Shown here piece after piece: positions 8,611 through 17,463 of a stretch of DNA of 64,000 nt. Origin of the DNA: Pseudobutyrivibrio xylanivorans DSM 14809 (GTDB taxonomy: Bacteria; Bacillota; Clostridia; Lachnospirales; Lachnospiraceae); NCBI RefSeq assembly GCF_900141825.1, contig NZ_FQYQ01000013.1:1-64000 (forward strand), read 5' to 3'. The notes below the pieces were generated by a model. It searched no databases. It had not been told where the DNA came from and worked only from the letters and a program-made list of their open reading frames with translations. Position 1 is the first letter of the stretch, and each line of letters begins with the position of its first letter. Made by a program: the position numbers and the translations under genes.

Positions 8611-8637
8611 TAAACAATCGGAGATTGTTTATTAACC
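8605..8637 (+). promoter_or_regulatory. 15-bp perfect intercistronic hairpin
   Basis: GGTTAATAAACAATC (8605-8619) and GATTGTTTATTAACC (8623-8637) are perfectly complementary around GGA. The 5' arm includes the permease stop codon. No T-run follows, so it is more likely an RNA-processing or stability element than a terminator; it may insulate the GH51 message. Confidence 0.8.
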
Positions 8638-8660
8638 CTAATTGAAGGAGACATAATATA

Positions 8661-10181
8661 ATGGCAAAATTAGTAATCAATAACGAAAATAAAAAATCCA
8701 CAATCGCTCCAGAAATCTACGGTCATTTCTCAGAGCATCTGGGCAGATGTATCTACGAGGGACTTTATGTAGGAGAGAACTCAGACATTCCAAATGTAAA
8801 TGGAATGCGTAAGGATGTTGTAGAGGCTCTTAGGGAAATGAAGGTGCCTGTACTTCGTTGGCCAGGTGGATGCTTCGCAGATGAGTATCACTGGATGGAT
8901 GGTATTGGTCCAAAGGAAAAGCGTAAGAAGATGATTAACACTCACTGGGGTGGTGTAGTAGAAGATAACAGCTTCGGTACACACGAGTTCTTCGAGCTTT
9001 GTCGTCAGCTTGGATGTAAGACATACGTAAATGCGAATGTTGGTTCAGGCACAGTTCGTGAGATGAGTGAGTGGGTTGAGTATATGACATTTAACGGAGT
9101 ATCTCCAATGGCAGATCTTCGTAAGGAAAATGGTCATGAAGAGCCATGGGTAGTTGATTACCTTGGCGTTGGTAACGAGAACTGGGGATGCGGCGGAAAT
9201 ATGCGCCCACAGTTTTATGCTGATGAATACAGACGTTATCAGACATATGTTAGAAATTACAATGGCAACAAGCCAATCGCAAAGATTTGCTGCGGTGCCA
9301 ATGTAGATGATTATCACTGGACAAAGGAGGTTCTTGATACCTGCTTTGATCATACACCAGAGCACTTCCATGGATTTATGGATGGTCTTTCTCTTCATTA
9401 TTATACCCTCCCAGAGACAGAGGATGACTGGAACTTCAAGGGAAGTGCAACAGATTTCACAGAGGAGGTATTCTACCAGACTCTTAAGAGATCTTACTTT
9501 ATGGAAGAGCTTATCAATAAGCATGGTGCAATTATGGACACTTACGACCCAGATAAGAAGATTGGCATGATGATTGATGAGTGGGGTATCTGGACAGATG
9601 TTGAGCCAGGTACTAATCCAGGCTTCTTATATCAGCAGAATACAATGCGTGATGCCTTAGTAGCTGGTATGAACCTTAATATCTTCAATAAGCATTCTGA
9701 CAGAGTAAAGATGGCATGTATTGCTCAGATGATTAACGTACTTCAGTCAGTAATGCTTACAGATGGCGAAAAGATGATTAAAACCCCTACATATTACGTC
9801 TTCAAAATGTATCGTCATCACCAGGGAGCTACACTTCTTGATTCAAGCCTTGTTGGAAACGGCACAGTTGGATCAGAGAAGAATGAACTTCCTAAGGTAT
9901 TCGAATCAGTATCAGAAGATGCTGATGGTGTTATCACAATTACTCTTACAAACAATTCTCTTGAGTCAGCAGAGGATGTGGAGATTCAGCTTACAAAGGA
10001 TGGTGCTTCATACAAGGTATGTGAGGCAGTATTTGTATCTGGAAAGATGAACGCTTACAACACATTTGAGAATCCTGAGGTTGTTAAGGAAGAAGAGTTC
10101 AAGGATTTCAATAGAACTCCTAATGGTATCACAGTTAAGCTTCCAGCTTGTTCAGTTGTTAGCATCAGAATCAAGAAGTAA
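8661..10181 (+). CDS. abfA: GH51 alpha-L-arabinofuranosidase
   Basis: 506 residues, the usual length for intracellular GH51 enzymes, and no signal peptide. The (beta/alpha)8 domain carries the acid/base Glu173 in GNENWG and the nucleophile Glu307 in [18 protein letters not shown] (about 66-76) is the family's substrate-binding signature. The C-terminal beta domain starts near 390. It removes terminal arabinofuranose from imported oligosaccharides by a retaining mechanism. It is last in the importer operon, and its own ribosome site (GAAGGAG) follows the 15-bp hairpin. Together with the GH43 exo-enzyme it covers different linkages. No arabinose isomerase or kinase genes are in the window. Confidence 0.93.
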   Translation: MAKLVINNENKKSTIAPEIYGHFSEHLGRCIYEGLYVGENSDIPNVNGMRKDVVEALREMKVPVLRWPGGCFADEYHWMDGIGPKEKRKKMINTHWGGVVEDNSFGTHEFFELCRQLGCKTYVNANVGSGTVREMSEWVEYMTFNGVSPMADLRKENGHEEPWVVDYLGVGNENWGCGGNMRPQFYADEYRRYQTYVRNYNGNKPIAKICCGANVDDYHWTKEVLDTCFDHTPEHFHGFMDGLSLHYYTLPETEDDWNFKGSATDFTEEVFYQTLKRSYFMEELINKHGAIMDTYDPDKKIGMMIDEWGIWTDVEPGTNPGFLYQQNTMRDALVAGMNLNIFNKHSDRVKMACIAQMINVLQSVMLTDGEKMIKTPTYYVFKMYRHHQGATLLDSSLVGNGTVGSEKNELPKVFESVSEDADGVITITLTNNSLESAEDVEIQLTKDGASYKVCEAVFVSGKMNAYNTFENPEVVKEEEFKDFNRTPNGITVKLPACSVVSIRIKK

Positions 10182-10215
10182 ATTGAACTAACTTTTTTTC
10201 ATTCTTAAAATAATA

Positions 10216-10248
10216 GTGGCAGAGCAAAATGCTCTGCCACATTTTTTT
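10216..10248. terminator. Terminator shared by convergent genes
   Basis: GTGGCAGAGCA (10216-10226) pairs with TGCTCTGCCAC (10230-10240) around AAA, followed by ATTTTTTT. On the minus strand the hairpin follows the Tp47-like gene, whose stop codon overlaps the T-run. Confidence 0.9.
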
Positions 10249-12037
10249 ATCTCCAACCGCCGAAGAAGAAATTGAAAATTTTTGTCTGAATCACCTGTAA
10301 GTGTTGTTTTATAACTGGAAGAACGTTCTGAACCTGTGGACAGTATTTCTTTACAATAGGAACAACCACACAATTTACAAACTCATTAATTTTCTTATCG
10401 ATGCATTTTACAGTTTCTTTTTGTTCGTCACTAAGAACATCGGTAGATGGCTTTGCTGGTTCTGTTGGTGTATCGATAGCTGGCTCCTCTGGAGTATCTG
10501 GATTATCAATTACTGGCTCTTCAGGAGTGTCTGGCTCGTCTGGCTCAGTTGGCTCTTCTGGTTCTGTTGGGGCACTTGGATCGGTGCCTAGAGTTTCAGG
10601 ATTAACAGTTGATGTGATATCTGCATACTCATCATTTACGAGAGTAACTGTGTAAGATTTCTCAGGAATGAGTTCATCTTCAACAGTGTATTTTATAACG
10701 CCGTTTACTACTGTTACAGGAGCCTTGTCAACAACTGTTACTGACTGACGACCCTCTTTGTATGAAAGAGAAAGGGTAGTATTCTGAAGCACTGTGTCGA
10801 TACCTGAAATGATAAGCTCCTTGTTATTATTCTCATTAAAGAATGTGCTAAGAGCTGAGCTATCATATGTAGCTTTTACCTTGACTGGAGTTTCAAACTT
10901 AAAGCTGTAAACATCAGAAGCTGTAAGGTAATCTACTGAAGTGATGGATCCACCTTCAAAGGATACTGCTGAATTGGTATCAGGTGAGAATGCGATTTCA
11001 TATGTAGAAACCCATAACTCCTTAAGATGTCTTACGCCCATAGAAATAGGATTTCCATTTGCATCAGTACCGCGAAGGATTGCACCATGAACTGAGTTAT
11101 TAATAGCGTAAATATCGTTGTCTCTTGTTCTTCTAAGGTAGCTTGTAGTTGGCTCCATAACCTCGAGCTGGTAAGTTCCATATCTTGTGTAATACTTTAA
11201 CTCACCTTCAGCATCGTTGATTGAAACGCTCTTTCTGATTACCGCATTTTTGAATTCACTTCCATCATAAGGAAGATAATATGATGGAATATCGTTATTT
11301 TCATTTAATGTAATCTTTAAAAGATTTGCATAAGAATCATTATCAAGCTTGTCTGCTGAATCAAGAATTGCTGCTTTTACATAGTCTTCTTTTGAAACAG
11401 CTACGTTTGCATTTTTAAGTCCGTAAATCTGGTAGCCATCGTCAGTAACTTCTGAAACATTTGTGCTTGTAAATAGGTTACTCTTGCCCTTTGTAGCAGA
11501 TGATACTGCATCATATTCAGGGGCAGATGTTTGTCCGCGATAAAGGTCTGTATAGGATGCTTCGTAGGTTCCGTAAAGCTTTCCGGAAAGATTTGCTGTG
11601 GTGTAATAGTAAACATCAGAGTCATCAATTTCTGTGAAAGAAGAGAAACCAGTTTGCGTTTTTTCTTCATCTGTGTTCTCTAAAACAATTGCTGAATCAG
11701 GTGTGAGGTCATCACTGTTGGCTAAGAAATAGTAGGTCTCGTCATTGATTGTAATTTTAGAAGCTGTAACCTCCTGAAGGTCTTCAGATGCATCATCAAC
11801 ATCTTCAGATTCATTTACATTTTCATCAGCTTCTACATATGCTTCAACATCTGCTTCTACATCTTCATCTGCTTCTGCTAGCGCAAGTTCTTCAACATCC
11901 TGAGTATCCTCATCAGCGACAGGTGGTTCTGCCTCTACTACAACATCCTCAGTAATTTCAGCAGCAGATACTGAAACTGGAAGTGATGTCAGCGCAAGTC
12001 CAAATGCAAGGAACTGGGCTAAAACTTTTCTTTTCAT
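10247..12037 (-). CDS. Secreted Tp47-like protein with Pro/Glu-rich stalk
   Basis: 596 residues with a signal peptide (cleavage after VSA, about residue 25) but no lipobox. An acidic segment (about 26-90) is followed by the same domain as the divergent lipoprotein: KLYGTYEASYTDLYRG, then YDAVSSATKGKS and YQIYGLKNANVAV. This order and wording match the N-terminal domain of Treponema pallidum lipoprotein Tp47 (ATLSYADYWAG, FDAVSRATHG, VHGMKFVPVAVP) as I remember it. A Pro/Glu/Thr-rich stalk with TPEEPVID-type repeats (about 485-530) leads to a C-terminal region of about 60 residues with two cysteines, ending in FFFGGWR, perhaps an amphipathic or surface anchor. Function unknown; its divergent partner sits in a flavin electron-transfer operon. 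Confidence 0.65.
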   Translation of the reverse strand: MKRKVLAQFLAFGLALTSLPVSVSAAEITEDVVVEAEPPVADEDTQDVEELALAEADEDVEADVEAYVEADENVNESEDVDDASEDLQEVTASKITINDETYYFLANSDDLTPDSAIVLENTDEEKTQTGFSSFTEIDDSDVYYYTTANLSGKLYGTYEASYTDLYRGQTSAPEYDAVSSATKGKSNLFTSTNVSEVTDDGYQIYGLKNANVAVSKEDYVKAAILDSADKLDNDSYANLLKITLNENNDIPSYYLPYDGSEFKNAVIRKSVSINDAEGELKYYTRYGTYQLEVMEPTTSYLRRTRDNDIYAINNSVHGAILRGTDANGNPISMGVRHLKELWVSTYEIAFSPDTNSAVSFEGGSITSVDYLTASDVYSFKFETPVKVKATYDSSALSTFFNENNNKELIISGIDTVLQNTTLSLSYKEGRQSVTVVDKAPVTVVNGVIKYTVEDELIPEKSYTVTLVNDEYADITSTVNPETLGTDPSAPTEPEEPTEPDEPDTPEEPVIDNPDTPEEPAIDTPTEPAKPSTDVLSDEQKETVKCIDKKINEFVNCVVVPIVKKYCPQVQNVLPVIKQHLQVIQTKIFNFFFGGWR

Positions 12038-12095
12038 ATTAATCCTCCTAAATTATATTTTGTCCGTTAGTATTCACTAACCCTACCGTAGTCAA

Positions 12096-12124
12096 ATATA
12101 ACACAAGTTAGAAATACCTAACAA
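12096..12124 (-). promoter_or_regulatory. Promoter of the secreted Tp47-like gene
   Basis: On the minus strand TTGTTA (12119-12124) and TTATAT (12096-12101) are 17 bases apart. The middle operator copy overlaps the -35 and the spacer. About 50 bases of leader precede a TAGGAGG ribosome site. Confidence 0.5.
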
Positions 12125-12170
12125 CTGTTATTTACACTATTATTTGGATAAAAATTATCGTTATTACGTA

Positions 12171-12199
12171 TTGACTCTGAAATTATGAAATGATAATAT
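12171..12199 (+). promoter_or_regulatory. Promoter of the Tp47-like/flavin operon
   Basis: TTGACT (12171-12176) and TAATAT (12194-12199) are exactly 17 bases apart. The third operator copy begins eight bases after the -10, at the expected transcription start. The in-frame ATG at 12190 lies inside this promoter, so translation must begin downstream at 12265. Confidence 0.65.
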
Positions 12200-12264
12200 C
12201 CGAAAAGTTAGTGGAATCTAACGATGGTTATATAAATCTAAATATAATTAGGAGGAATAATATT

Positions 12265-13416
12265 ATGAGAAAGAAGATGTATTTATCCCTTATGTCAGTT
12301 ATGGCATTAGGACTTATTGGTTGCGGAGCTAATGAGGCAGCTGTTGATACAGAAAGTGTGGAGGTAGCTGAGGAAGAGGTGACTCAGGCTGCAAGTTTAC
12401 TTGATCCAAATACAGAGTATGTATTTGGTACAGCAACACTTTCATATGCTGAGTTTTATTCAGGGGATGTTTCGAGTGTAGATTCTTATGATGCAGTAGC
12501 ATCTGCAACAACTGGAAAGTCAGAGATTTTCCCAAATATGGTTACAGATTTTGTAGATGAGACAACTAATGCAGATGGATACCACATCACAGGTGTTAAG
12601 AATGTAAATGTGGCAGTTCCTGCAGATCAGGTAGAAGCTTACAAGTCTATCAATGACAGCTTTGTAGAGGCTGATGCTGAGCCAGAGCAGTACAAGGTTG
12701 TTACAGTAGAAGATGGCAAGGCTACATATTCAGAGACAAATTTTGCAGTAGCTGACACAGTAACAGATGCAGATGCACAGCTTCTTACAGGAACAGTTTG
12801 GGGCGATTATGAGATTGATATTTTAGAGACATCTACTTCTTATATTAAGAACACAAGAGAGGATGGAGACTTTAAGATTGATGGAAATATTCAAGGTATC
12901 ATCCTCGAGACAGAGTCTGGTCTTAAGGTAGGTATGGAGTACCTTCAGAGCGTATGGGTTCAGCCATATGAGATTTCATTTAACGTAGCTTCTGATAACA
13001 CACACAATCAGAGAATGACTTTTGATAACCTTGACGAGCTTAGCAAGCTTGAAAAGGAGACAGTAACAAAGGTTACATTCATCAATCAGAATGACACATA
13101 TGTATATGAGCTTGATGGAGTTTATGTAAAGCCTGTATATAAGGATGCAAGGGCAACAGCTGTAGTAGACGAAAAGGCTGAGACAATTACTTTATCAGAT
13201 GTCCCTGAAGATCTTGAGAATCCTACAGTAACTGCTACTTATGTAGTAGGCGAAGGCAGAGAGGCTATCAGAACTGAGGTATGTTCTGTGGCAGCTGCTG
13301 ACTCAGTTCAGATGGATTCTGCTGCTCTTAAGGAGGCAAAGGCTGCTGGAGAGGGAAGCTATACAATTGTTATTTCTAGTGATAACTATGCAAATATAGC
13401 AGTGGTAACAGAGTAA
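12265..13416 (+). CDS. Tp47-like lipoprotein, first gene of the flavin operon
   Basis: 383 residues from ATG 12265, chosen for its TAGGAGG ribosome site (12249-12255) and because it gives a clean lipoprotein signal (MRKKMYLSLMSVMALGLIGC). The mature protein starts with an acidic linker, then the Tp47-like domain: FGTATLSYAEFYSGDV, SYDAVASATTGKSEIF and ITGVKNVNVAVP. The C-terminus (YTIVISSDNYANIAVV) also resembles the last strand of Tp47. T. pallidum Tp47 binds and hydrolyses penicillin, but its natural role is unknown. Here the gene overlaps the flavoprotein gene by one base (TAATG), so the two are translationally coupled, which suggests an extracellular redox-partner or cofactor role. That role is inference. 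Confidence 0.75.
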   Translation: MRKKMYLSLMSVMALGLIGCGANEAAVDTESVEVAEEEVTQAASLLDPNTEYVFGTATLSYAEFYSGDVSSVDSYDAVASATTGKSEIFPNMVTDFVDETTNADGYHITGVKNVNVAVPADQVEAYKSINDSFVEADAEPEQYKVVTVEDGKATYSETNFAVADTVTDADAQLLTGTVWGDYEIDILETSTSYIKNTREDGDFKIDGNIQGIILETESGLKVGMEYLQSVWVQPYEISFNVASDNTHNQRMTFDNLDELSKLEKETVTKVTFINQNDTYVYELDGVYVKPVYKDARATAVVDEKAETITLSDVPEDLENPTVTATYVVGEGREAIRTEVCSVAAADSVQMDSAALKEAKAAGEGSYTIVISSDNYANIAVVTE

Positions 13417-14531
13417 TGGTATTTTTAATCTCTTTGTGCCTTGCACTGATTTTCATCCTTGTATGTGGTGACAGCTTAAAAAAGAATCCAGTTCCTTTTT
13501 ACATAGGAACATTCGCAATTTCCTTTCTATCTATCTTTGCAGCATGGTCAGATATGGCCATGCCTGCATTGATAGAAAATTGGATTATTCCAATAGTTGC
13601 AGGAGGTGGACTGACTGGCGCATTTTTCGCAATAGTAATGTATGCCGGCGCATTTCCAAACCGAAGCCTTGGTGCAAAGACATTTATTCCACTGAGAGGA
13701 CCGCTTTCGATTATTGCTTCTATTAATGGATTGGGACACAGTGTTGCTTATGGCCTGTCCTATTATAAGAAGGCTTTGAATGGTTTTTCGGAATTAAGTA
13801 CTAGCCTGATTATTTTTATCGTTCTTTCTACAATAATGACCCTGATAATGATTCCACTTTTCATAACATCATTTGTATCTGTCAGAAGAAAGATGAAGGC
13901 TGTTACATGGAAGAAGTTGCAAAGAATGGCATATATTTTCTATGCACTTTTATTTGTCCATGTAATGATGCTTATGGTTCCACCTGCTCTTAAGGGCAGC
14001 AAGGGATATGATATTACAGTTTTTGTATATGTATTCATCTATCTAAGCTATCTGGTATGTAGATTGGCAAAAGCAACTGGTGCCACCGCAGAAAAGCTTC
14101 CAAGGAAACAGATGGTTTTGGTTAGCCTTTCACTCCTAGTAGCAACTTCAACTGTTGCTGTTATAAATGCCAATATTGAAAAGCCAGAAGAAAAGCCAGA
14201 TGAAAAACTTGCATCAGAGAAGATTGAGCAGACCACAGATTTATCTGCCACAAATACTCTTAAAGATGGTACATTTACTGGCGAAGGAATGGGTAATAAT
14301 GGTACAATAGCAGTTGAAGTTACCATTACAGGTGGAGAAATTTCTGATATCGTCTTTACGAAGTTTAGTGATGATGCAGAATACTTTGATGTAGAAAAAG
14401 ATGGCAAGGAGATGATTGACCAGGTACTTCAAGCTCAGAGTGCAGATGTGGATACAATTGCGGGTGCCACATACTCTTCAGAGGGCTTTTTAGCCGCAGT
14501 TAAAGATGCTCTGAAACAGGCTGGTCAGTGA
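13416..14531 (+). CDS. Ferric-reductase-like membrane protein fused to an FMN-binding domain
   Basis: 371 residues. Residues about 1-245 hold six or seven membrane helices resembling the MsrQ/ferric-reductase-like domain, with possible haem-ligand histidines His108 (GLGHSVAYG) and His182 (FVHVMM). After a charged Glu/Lys linker, residues about 280-371 form an extracytoplasmic FMN_bind domain ending in DTIAGATYSS (346-355). This fits the site where ApbE attaches FMN through a Thr/Ser phosphoester (likely Ser354). It should carry electrons across the membrane to a covalent flavin outside. ApbE follows immediately (4-base overlap), and the Tp47-like lipoprotein precedes it with a one-base overlap. 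Confidence 0.8.
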   Translation: MVFLISLCLALIFILVCGDSLKKNPVPFYIGTFAISFLSIFAAWSDMAMPALIENWIIPIVAGGGLTGAFFAIVMYAGAFPNRSLGAKTFIPLRGPLSIIASINGLGHSVAYGLSYYKKALNGFSELSTSLIIFIVLSTIMTLIMIPLFITSFVSVRRKMKAVTWKKLQRMAYIFYALLFVHVMMLMVPPALKGSKGYDITVFVYVFIYLSYLVCRLAKATGATAEKLPRKQMVLVSLSLLVATSTVAVINANIEKPEEKPDEKLASEKIEQTTDLSATNTLKDGTFTGEGMGNNGTIAVEVTITGGEISDIVFTKFSDDAEYFDVEKDGKEMIDQVLQAQSADVDTIAGATYSSEGFLAAVKDALKQAGQ

Positions 14532-15613
14532 GAATAATGGTTTTGAATTGTGATTCTTTTAAAATAAACTATAAGAAAATGGGCGCAGGTTTACTTTGCG
14601 CCCTGCTTTTATGTGGTTGTGGTACTGAAAAGCAGATAGAAGATAAGCTGACAGATACCAAATCAACCACTTTTTTTGCAATGGATACAGTTATGGATAT
14701 TCAGATAACTGGAGATGAGGAGCTTTTATCTGAGGCAGAACAGAAGGTGGTTGCTCTTGAAAAGCAGCTTTCTGTTACAGAAAAGGATAGTGAGGTCAGC
14801 TGCATCAACAGAGATAAAATTGGCAGGCTCACAGGAGATGGCGCTAAGATTTTTGCTGGTGGTATGGATATTTGTGCAGCCACAGATGGCGCTTTGGATT
14901 TGACTATCTATCCTGTATTAAAGGAGTGGGGATTTACAACCGGTGAATACAAGGTTCCAAATGATGATGAGATTAATCAGCTATTAGAGGCTGTTGATTA
15001 TAATAAAGTAGAAATTTCTAATTTGGGAAATGATTATATTGATATAGTCTTACCTGATGATATGGAGATAGATTTAGGCAGTATTACAAAGGGTTACACC
15101 AGCCAGATGCTTCACGATTTCTTTAAAGAGAATGGTGTGGAATCAGCCCTTATAAATCTCGGTGGAAATGTTCAGTGCCTTGGTGGAAAACTTACTGGCG
15201 AACCATGGAAGATTGCAATTAAAAGTCCTTTCCCTGACAGTAAGGATGGAATCATTGGGGTACTTCAGGCGGAGGATTTAGCCATTGTTACTTCAGGCGG
15301 ATATGAGCGCTATTTTGAAGAGGACGGAAAGGTATACTGGCATATTTTAGATCCAACCACAGGAAAGCCTGCAGACAAAGGCCTCGCAAGTGTTACAATA
15401 GTGGGTAAGGACGGTCTGAGATGTGACGGATTATCTACAGCGCTTTTTGTTAAAGGCTTGGATGAAGCAGTAGAATATTGGAAGAATAATGATGACTTTG
15501 ACATGATTATTGTTATGTCAAATGGAGATGTGCATATCACTGAGGGGATAGCAGAGAATTTCGCACTTGCATCAGAATATGCCAACGCTAATTTGACAGT
15601 AGAGACGAGATAG
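14528..15613 (+). CDS. apbE: FAD:protein FMN transferase (lipoprotein)
   Basis: 361 residues from GTG 14528; ATG 14537 is an equally possible start, both coupled to the upstream stop. ATG 14579 would remove the basic N-region of the signal. The lipobox is LLCGC. ApbE signatures are present: FFAMDTVMDI, YPVLKEWGF, the metal-binding DLGSITKGY, LINLGGNVQ, TSGGYERYF and HILDPTTGKP. It uses FAD to attach FMN covalently to Thr/Ser of exported flavoproteins. The obvious substrate is the FMN_bind protein encoded just upstream. It acts on the outer face of the membrane. Confidence 0.93.
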   Translation: MRIMVLNCDSFKINYKKMGAGLLCALLLCGCGTEKQIEDKLTDTKSTTFFAMDTVMDIQITGDEELLSEAEQKVVALEKQLSVTEKDSEVSCINRDKIGRLTGDGAKIFAGGMDICAATDGALDLTIYPVLKEWGFTTGEYKVPNDDEINQLLEAVDYNKVEISNLGNDYIDIVLPDDMEIDLGSITKGYTSQMLHDFFKENGVESALINLGGNVQCLGGKLTGEPWKIAIKSPFPDSKDGIIGVLQAEDLAIVTSGGYERYFEEDGKVYWHILDPTTGKPADKGLASVTIVGKDGLRCDGLSTALFVKGLDEAVEYWKNNDDFDMIIVMSNGDVHITEGIAENFALASEYANANLTVETR

Positions 15614-15617
15614 TATT

Positions 15618-15995
15618 ATGAAAAAGAACGATTTGATATTAATAGGGGCTCTGCTTATTATCGCATTTACGATACTAGGGATTACCAGAGTATGGCAGAA
15701 GAATAATACTGACGAAACAGCTATGGTAATCGTCACTGTAGATGGGCAGGAGATGGGGAGATTTCCTCTTAATCAGGACTTGGAGCAGCGCTTTGATTTT
15801 GCAGATGGAAGCTATAATGTTCTTCGTATATACGATGGTAAAGCTGAGATTGCGGAGGCATCATGTCCAGATCAGATTTGCGTAAAACATCACAAGATTC
15901 ACTATACAAATGAGACTATTGTATGCCTGCCAAACAAGCTTGTTGTGGAAATCGTTGGCGGGAAATCCAATGATGTTGATACTGTAGCAAATTAA
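15618..15995 (+). CDS. NusG domain II-containing membrane-anchored protein
   Basis: 125 residues: one N-terminal membrane anchor (about 6-24), then a small beta domain of the NusG-II type with the usual SCPDQICVKH...TIVCLPNKLVVEI pattern. Despite the name it is extracytoplasmic and not a transcription factor. The two cysteines could form a disulfide or bind a cofactor. In Clostridia this family commonly accompanies ApbE, FMN_bind proteins and a Gx transporter, as here; its biochemical role is not established. Confidence 0.85.
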   Translation: MKKNDLILIGALLIIAFTILGITRVWQKNNTDETAMVIVTVDGQEMGRFPLNQDLEQRFDFADGSYNVLRIYDGKAEIAEASCPDQICVKHHKIHYTNETIVCLPNKLVVEIVGGKSNDVDTVAN

Positions 15996-16005
15996 GGGGG
16001 CTCTT

Positions 16006-16506
16006 ATGAAAATGAATACCAGAAAAACTGCATATTTAGGTCTTCTTATAGCCCTTGCATTTGTTCTTAGCTACGTGGAGGTGTTGCTGCCGCTTAATAT
16101 TGGTATTCCTGGTGCAAAGGTGGGACTTGCCAACATCGTTATCGTTGTTGCACTTTATACCATTGGCGGGAAAAATGCAGGGATGCTGTCACTGGTTCGT
16201 GTAATCCTAGTGGGGCTCACCTTTGGAAATTTTGCAATGATGCTTTACAGCTTAGCAGGAGCAGTTTTGTCTTTTGTGATGATGTATGTGGCAAAGCGCA
16301 CCAAGAAGCTTTCAATAACTGGAGTCAGTGTTGTTGGAGGAGTTTTTCACAATGTGGGACAAATCATTGTTGCCATATTTGTTTTGGAAACCAGCCAGCT
16401 GGTTTATTATCTACCGTTTTTGATTATCATAGGAACCATATCAGGTGTAGTAATAGGCATCCTTTCAGGTATGATTTGCAGGCGTGTAAAGGTTGCATTC
16501 GCATAA
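16006..16506 (+). CDS. Gx transporter family protein (heptaprenyl synthase component I-like)
   Basis: 166 residues, five or six predicted membrane helices, with the family's PGAKVGLANIV motif near residue 35 and Gly-rich helices. The family is often annotated as heptaprenyl diphosphate synthase component I but looks like a small substrate-specific (ECF-S-like) membrane transporter. In related clusters it may bring in a flavin or quinone precursor for the redox system; that is inference. It is the last gene of the operon and has its own GGGGG-type ribosome site. Confidence 0.8.
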   Translation: MKMNTRKTAYLGLLIALAFVLSYVEVLLPLNIGIPGAKVGLANIVIVVALYTIGGKNAGMLSLVRVILVGLTFGNFAMMLYSLAGAVLSFVMMYVAKRTKKLSITGVSVVGGVFHNVGQIIVAIFVLETSQLVYYLPFLIIIGTISGVVIGILSGMICRRVKVAFA

Positions 16507-16563
16507 GCTTTTGGAGTATACTCTAACGAGTTAAAAAGATTCTTTAGAAGATGGGATATAAAT

Positions 16564-17451
16564 ATGAGCGATTATATTATTAGCTGTTGTTCCACAGTAG
16601 ATGTTACTGAGGAATATTTAAAAGAAAAGAATATTGAACACGTATGCTTCCATTATTATATGGACGAAGTGGCTTACACAGACGATTTGTTTAAGTCTAT
16701 GTCAGCAAAGGACTTTTATCAGGCTATGGTTGACGGAGCAATGACTCGTACATCACAGGTTAATGCGGAAGAGTACACAGCTTACTTTAGAAAATTCTTA
16801 GAGCAGGGTAAGGATATTATTCATCTTACACTTTCAGGCGGTATCTCAGGAACTATTAATTCTGCACGTATTGCAGCTGAGGCACTTCAGGAAGAGTTCC
16901 CAGACAGAAAGCTTGTTGTATTTGATAGTCTTACAGCATCAGCTGGCTATGCCCTTATGATGGATAAGCTTGCATCACTCAGAGATGAGGGCTACGATTT
17001 CGACAGACTTGTTAATTGGACAAACGGACATATCCAGAATCAGAATACATGGTTCTTCACAACAGATCTTACATTCTTCATCAGAGGTGGACGTGTTTCT
17101 AAGCTTTCAGGATGGTTCGGAACAGCTCTTAATATCTGCCCACTTTTGAATATTAATGACGAAGGAAAACTTTGCCCACGTCAGAAGTGCCGTGGTAAGA
17201 AGATGGTAAAAAGAGCAGCTCTTGAAGCTATCAAGCAAAGAATTGATGATGGTGAGGATTACAGCGAGAATATTTTCATCACTCATTCTGTTTGCTATGA
17301 TGATGCAAGAGAGATGGCAGATATGCTTGAGTTTGCCTTCCCTCACATGAAAGAGAAGATTCGTATTTTCGATATAGGACCTACTATCGGTTCTCACACA
17401 GGCCCTGGTACAGTAGCTATTGGCTTCTGGGGCTCATTAAAGGAGCATTAA
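16564..17451 (+). CDS. DegV family fatty-acid-binding protein
   Basis: 295 residues with the two-domain DegV fold: the N-terminal CCSTVDVTEEYL and the mid-protein signature TLSGGISGTINSARIAAE, with TSQVNAEEY (about 62-70) lining the lipid site. The family binds fatty acids and acts with FakA in fatty-acid phosphorylation in Gram-positives; no FakA gene is adjacent. The ribosome site is weak. The leader contains the 10-bp dyad GAGTATACTC (about 16514-16523). A hairpin terminator follows. Confidence 0.85.
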   Translation: MSDYIISCCSTVDVTEEYLKEKNIEHVCFHYYMDEVAYTDDLFKSMSAKDFYQAMVDGAMTRTSQVNAEEYTAYFRKFLEQGKDIIHLTLSGGISGTINSARIAAEALQEEFPDRKLVVFDSLTASAGYALMMDKLASLRDEGYDFDRLVNWTNGHIQNQNTWFFTTDLTFFIRGGRVSKLSGWFGTALNICPLLNINDEGKLCPRQKCRGKKMVKRAALEAIKQRIDDGEDYSENIFITHSVCYDDAREMADMLEFAFPHMKEKIRIFDIGPTIGSHTGPGTVAIGFWGSLKEH

Positions 17452-17463
17452 TAAGTAGTACAA

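Larger units (their letters stand above)
12066..12222. promoter_or_regulatory. Three-copy 16-bp operator (GTTAG-N6-CTAAC)
   Basis: Three perfect inverted repeats of identical length lie in the 227-bp divergent region: GTTAGTATTCACTAAC (12066-12081), GTTAGAAATACCTAAC (12107-12122) and GTTAGTGGAATCTAAC (12207-12222). The first lies just downstream of the minus-strand start site, the second over the minus -35 and spacer, the third at the plus-strand start site. These are all repressing positions. The half-sites resemble DtxR-type boxes (TTAGG...CCTAA), but the spacing differs, so the regulator is not identified. No regulator gene is adjacent. Confidence 0.8.

Noticed and set aside
10247-12037. 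Substrate adhesin of the accessory Sec system
   Set aside because: It has a repeated Pro/Glu stalk but is not serine-rich, has an ordinary signal peptide and lies in a different, divergently controlled unit.
14579-15613. ApbE starting at ATG 14579
   Set aside because: This start removes the basic N-region needed for a lipoprotein signal peptide; the upstream coupled GTG/ATG starts fit better.
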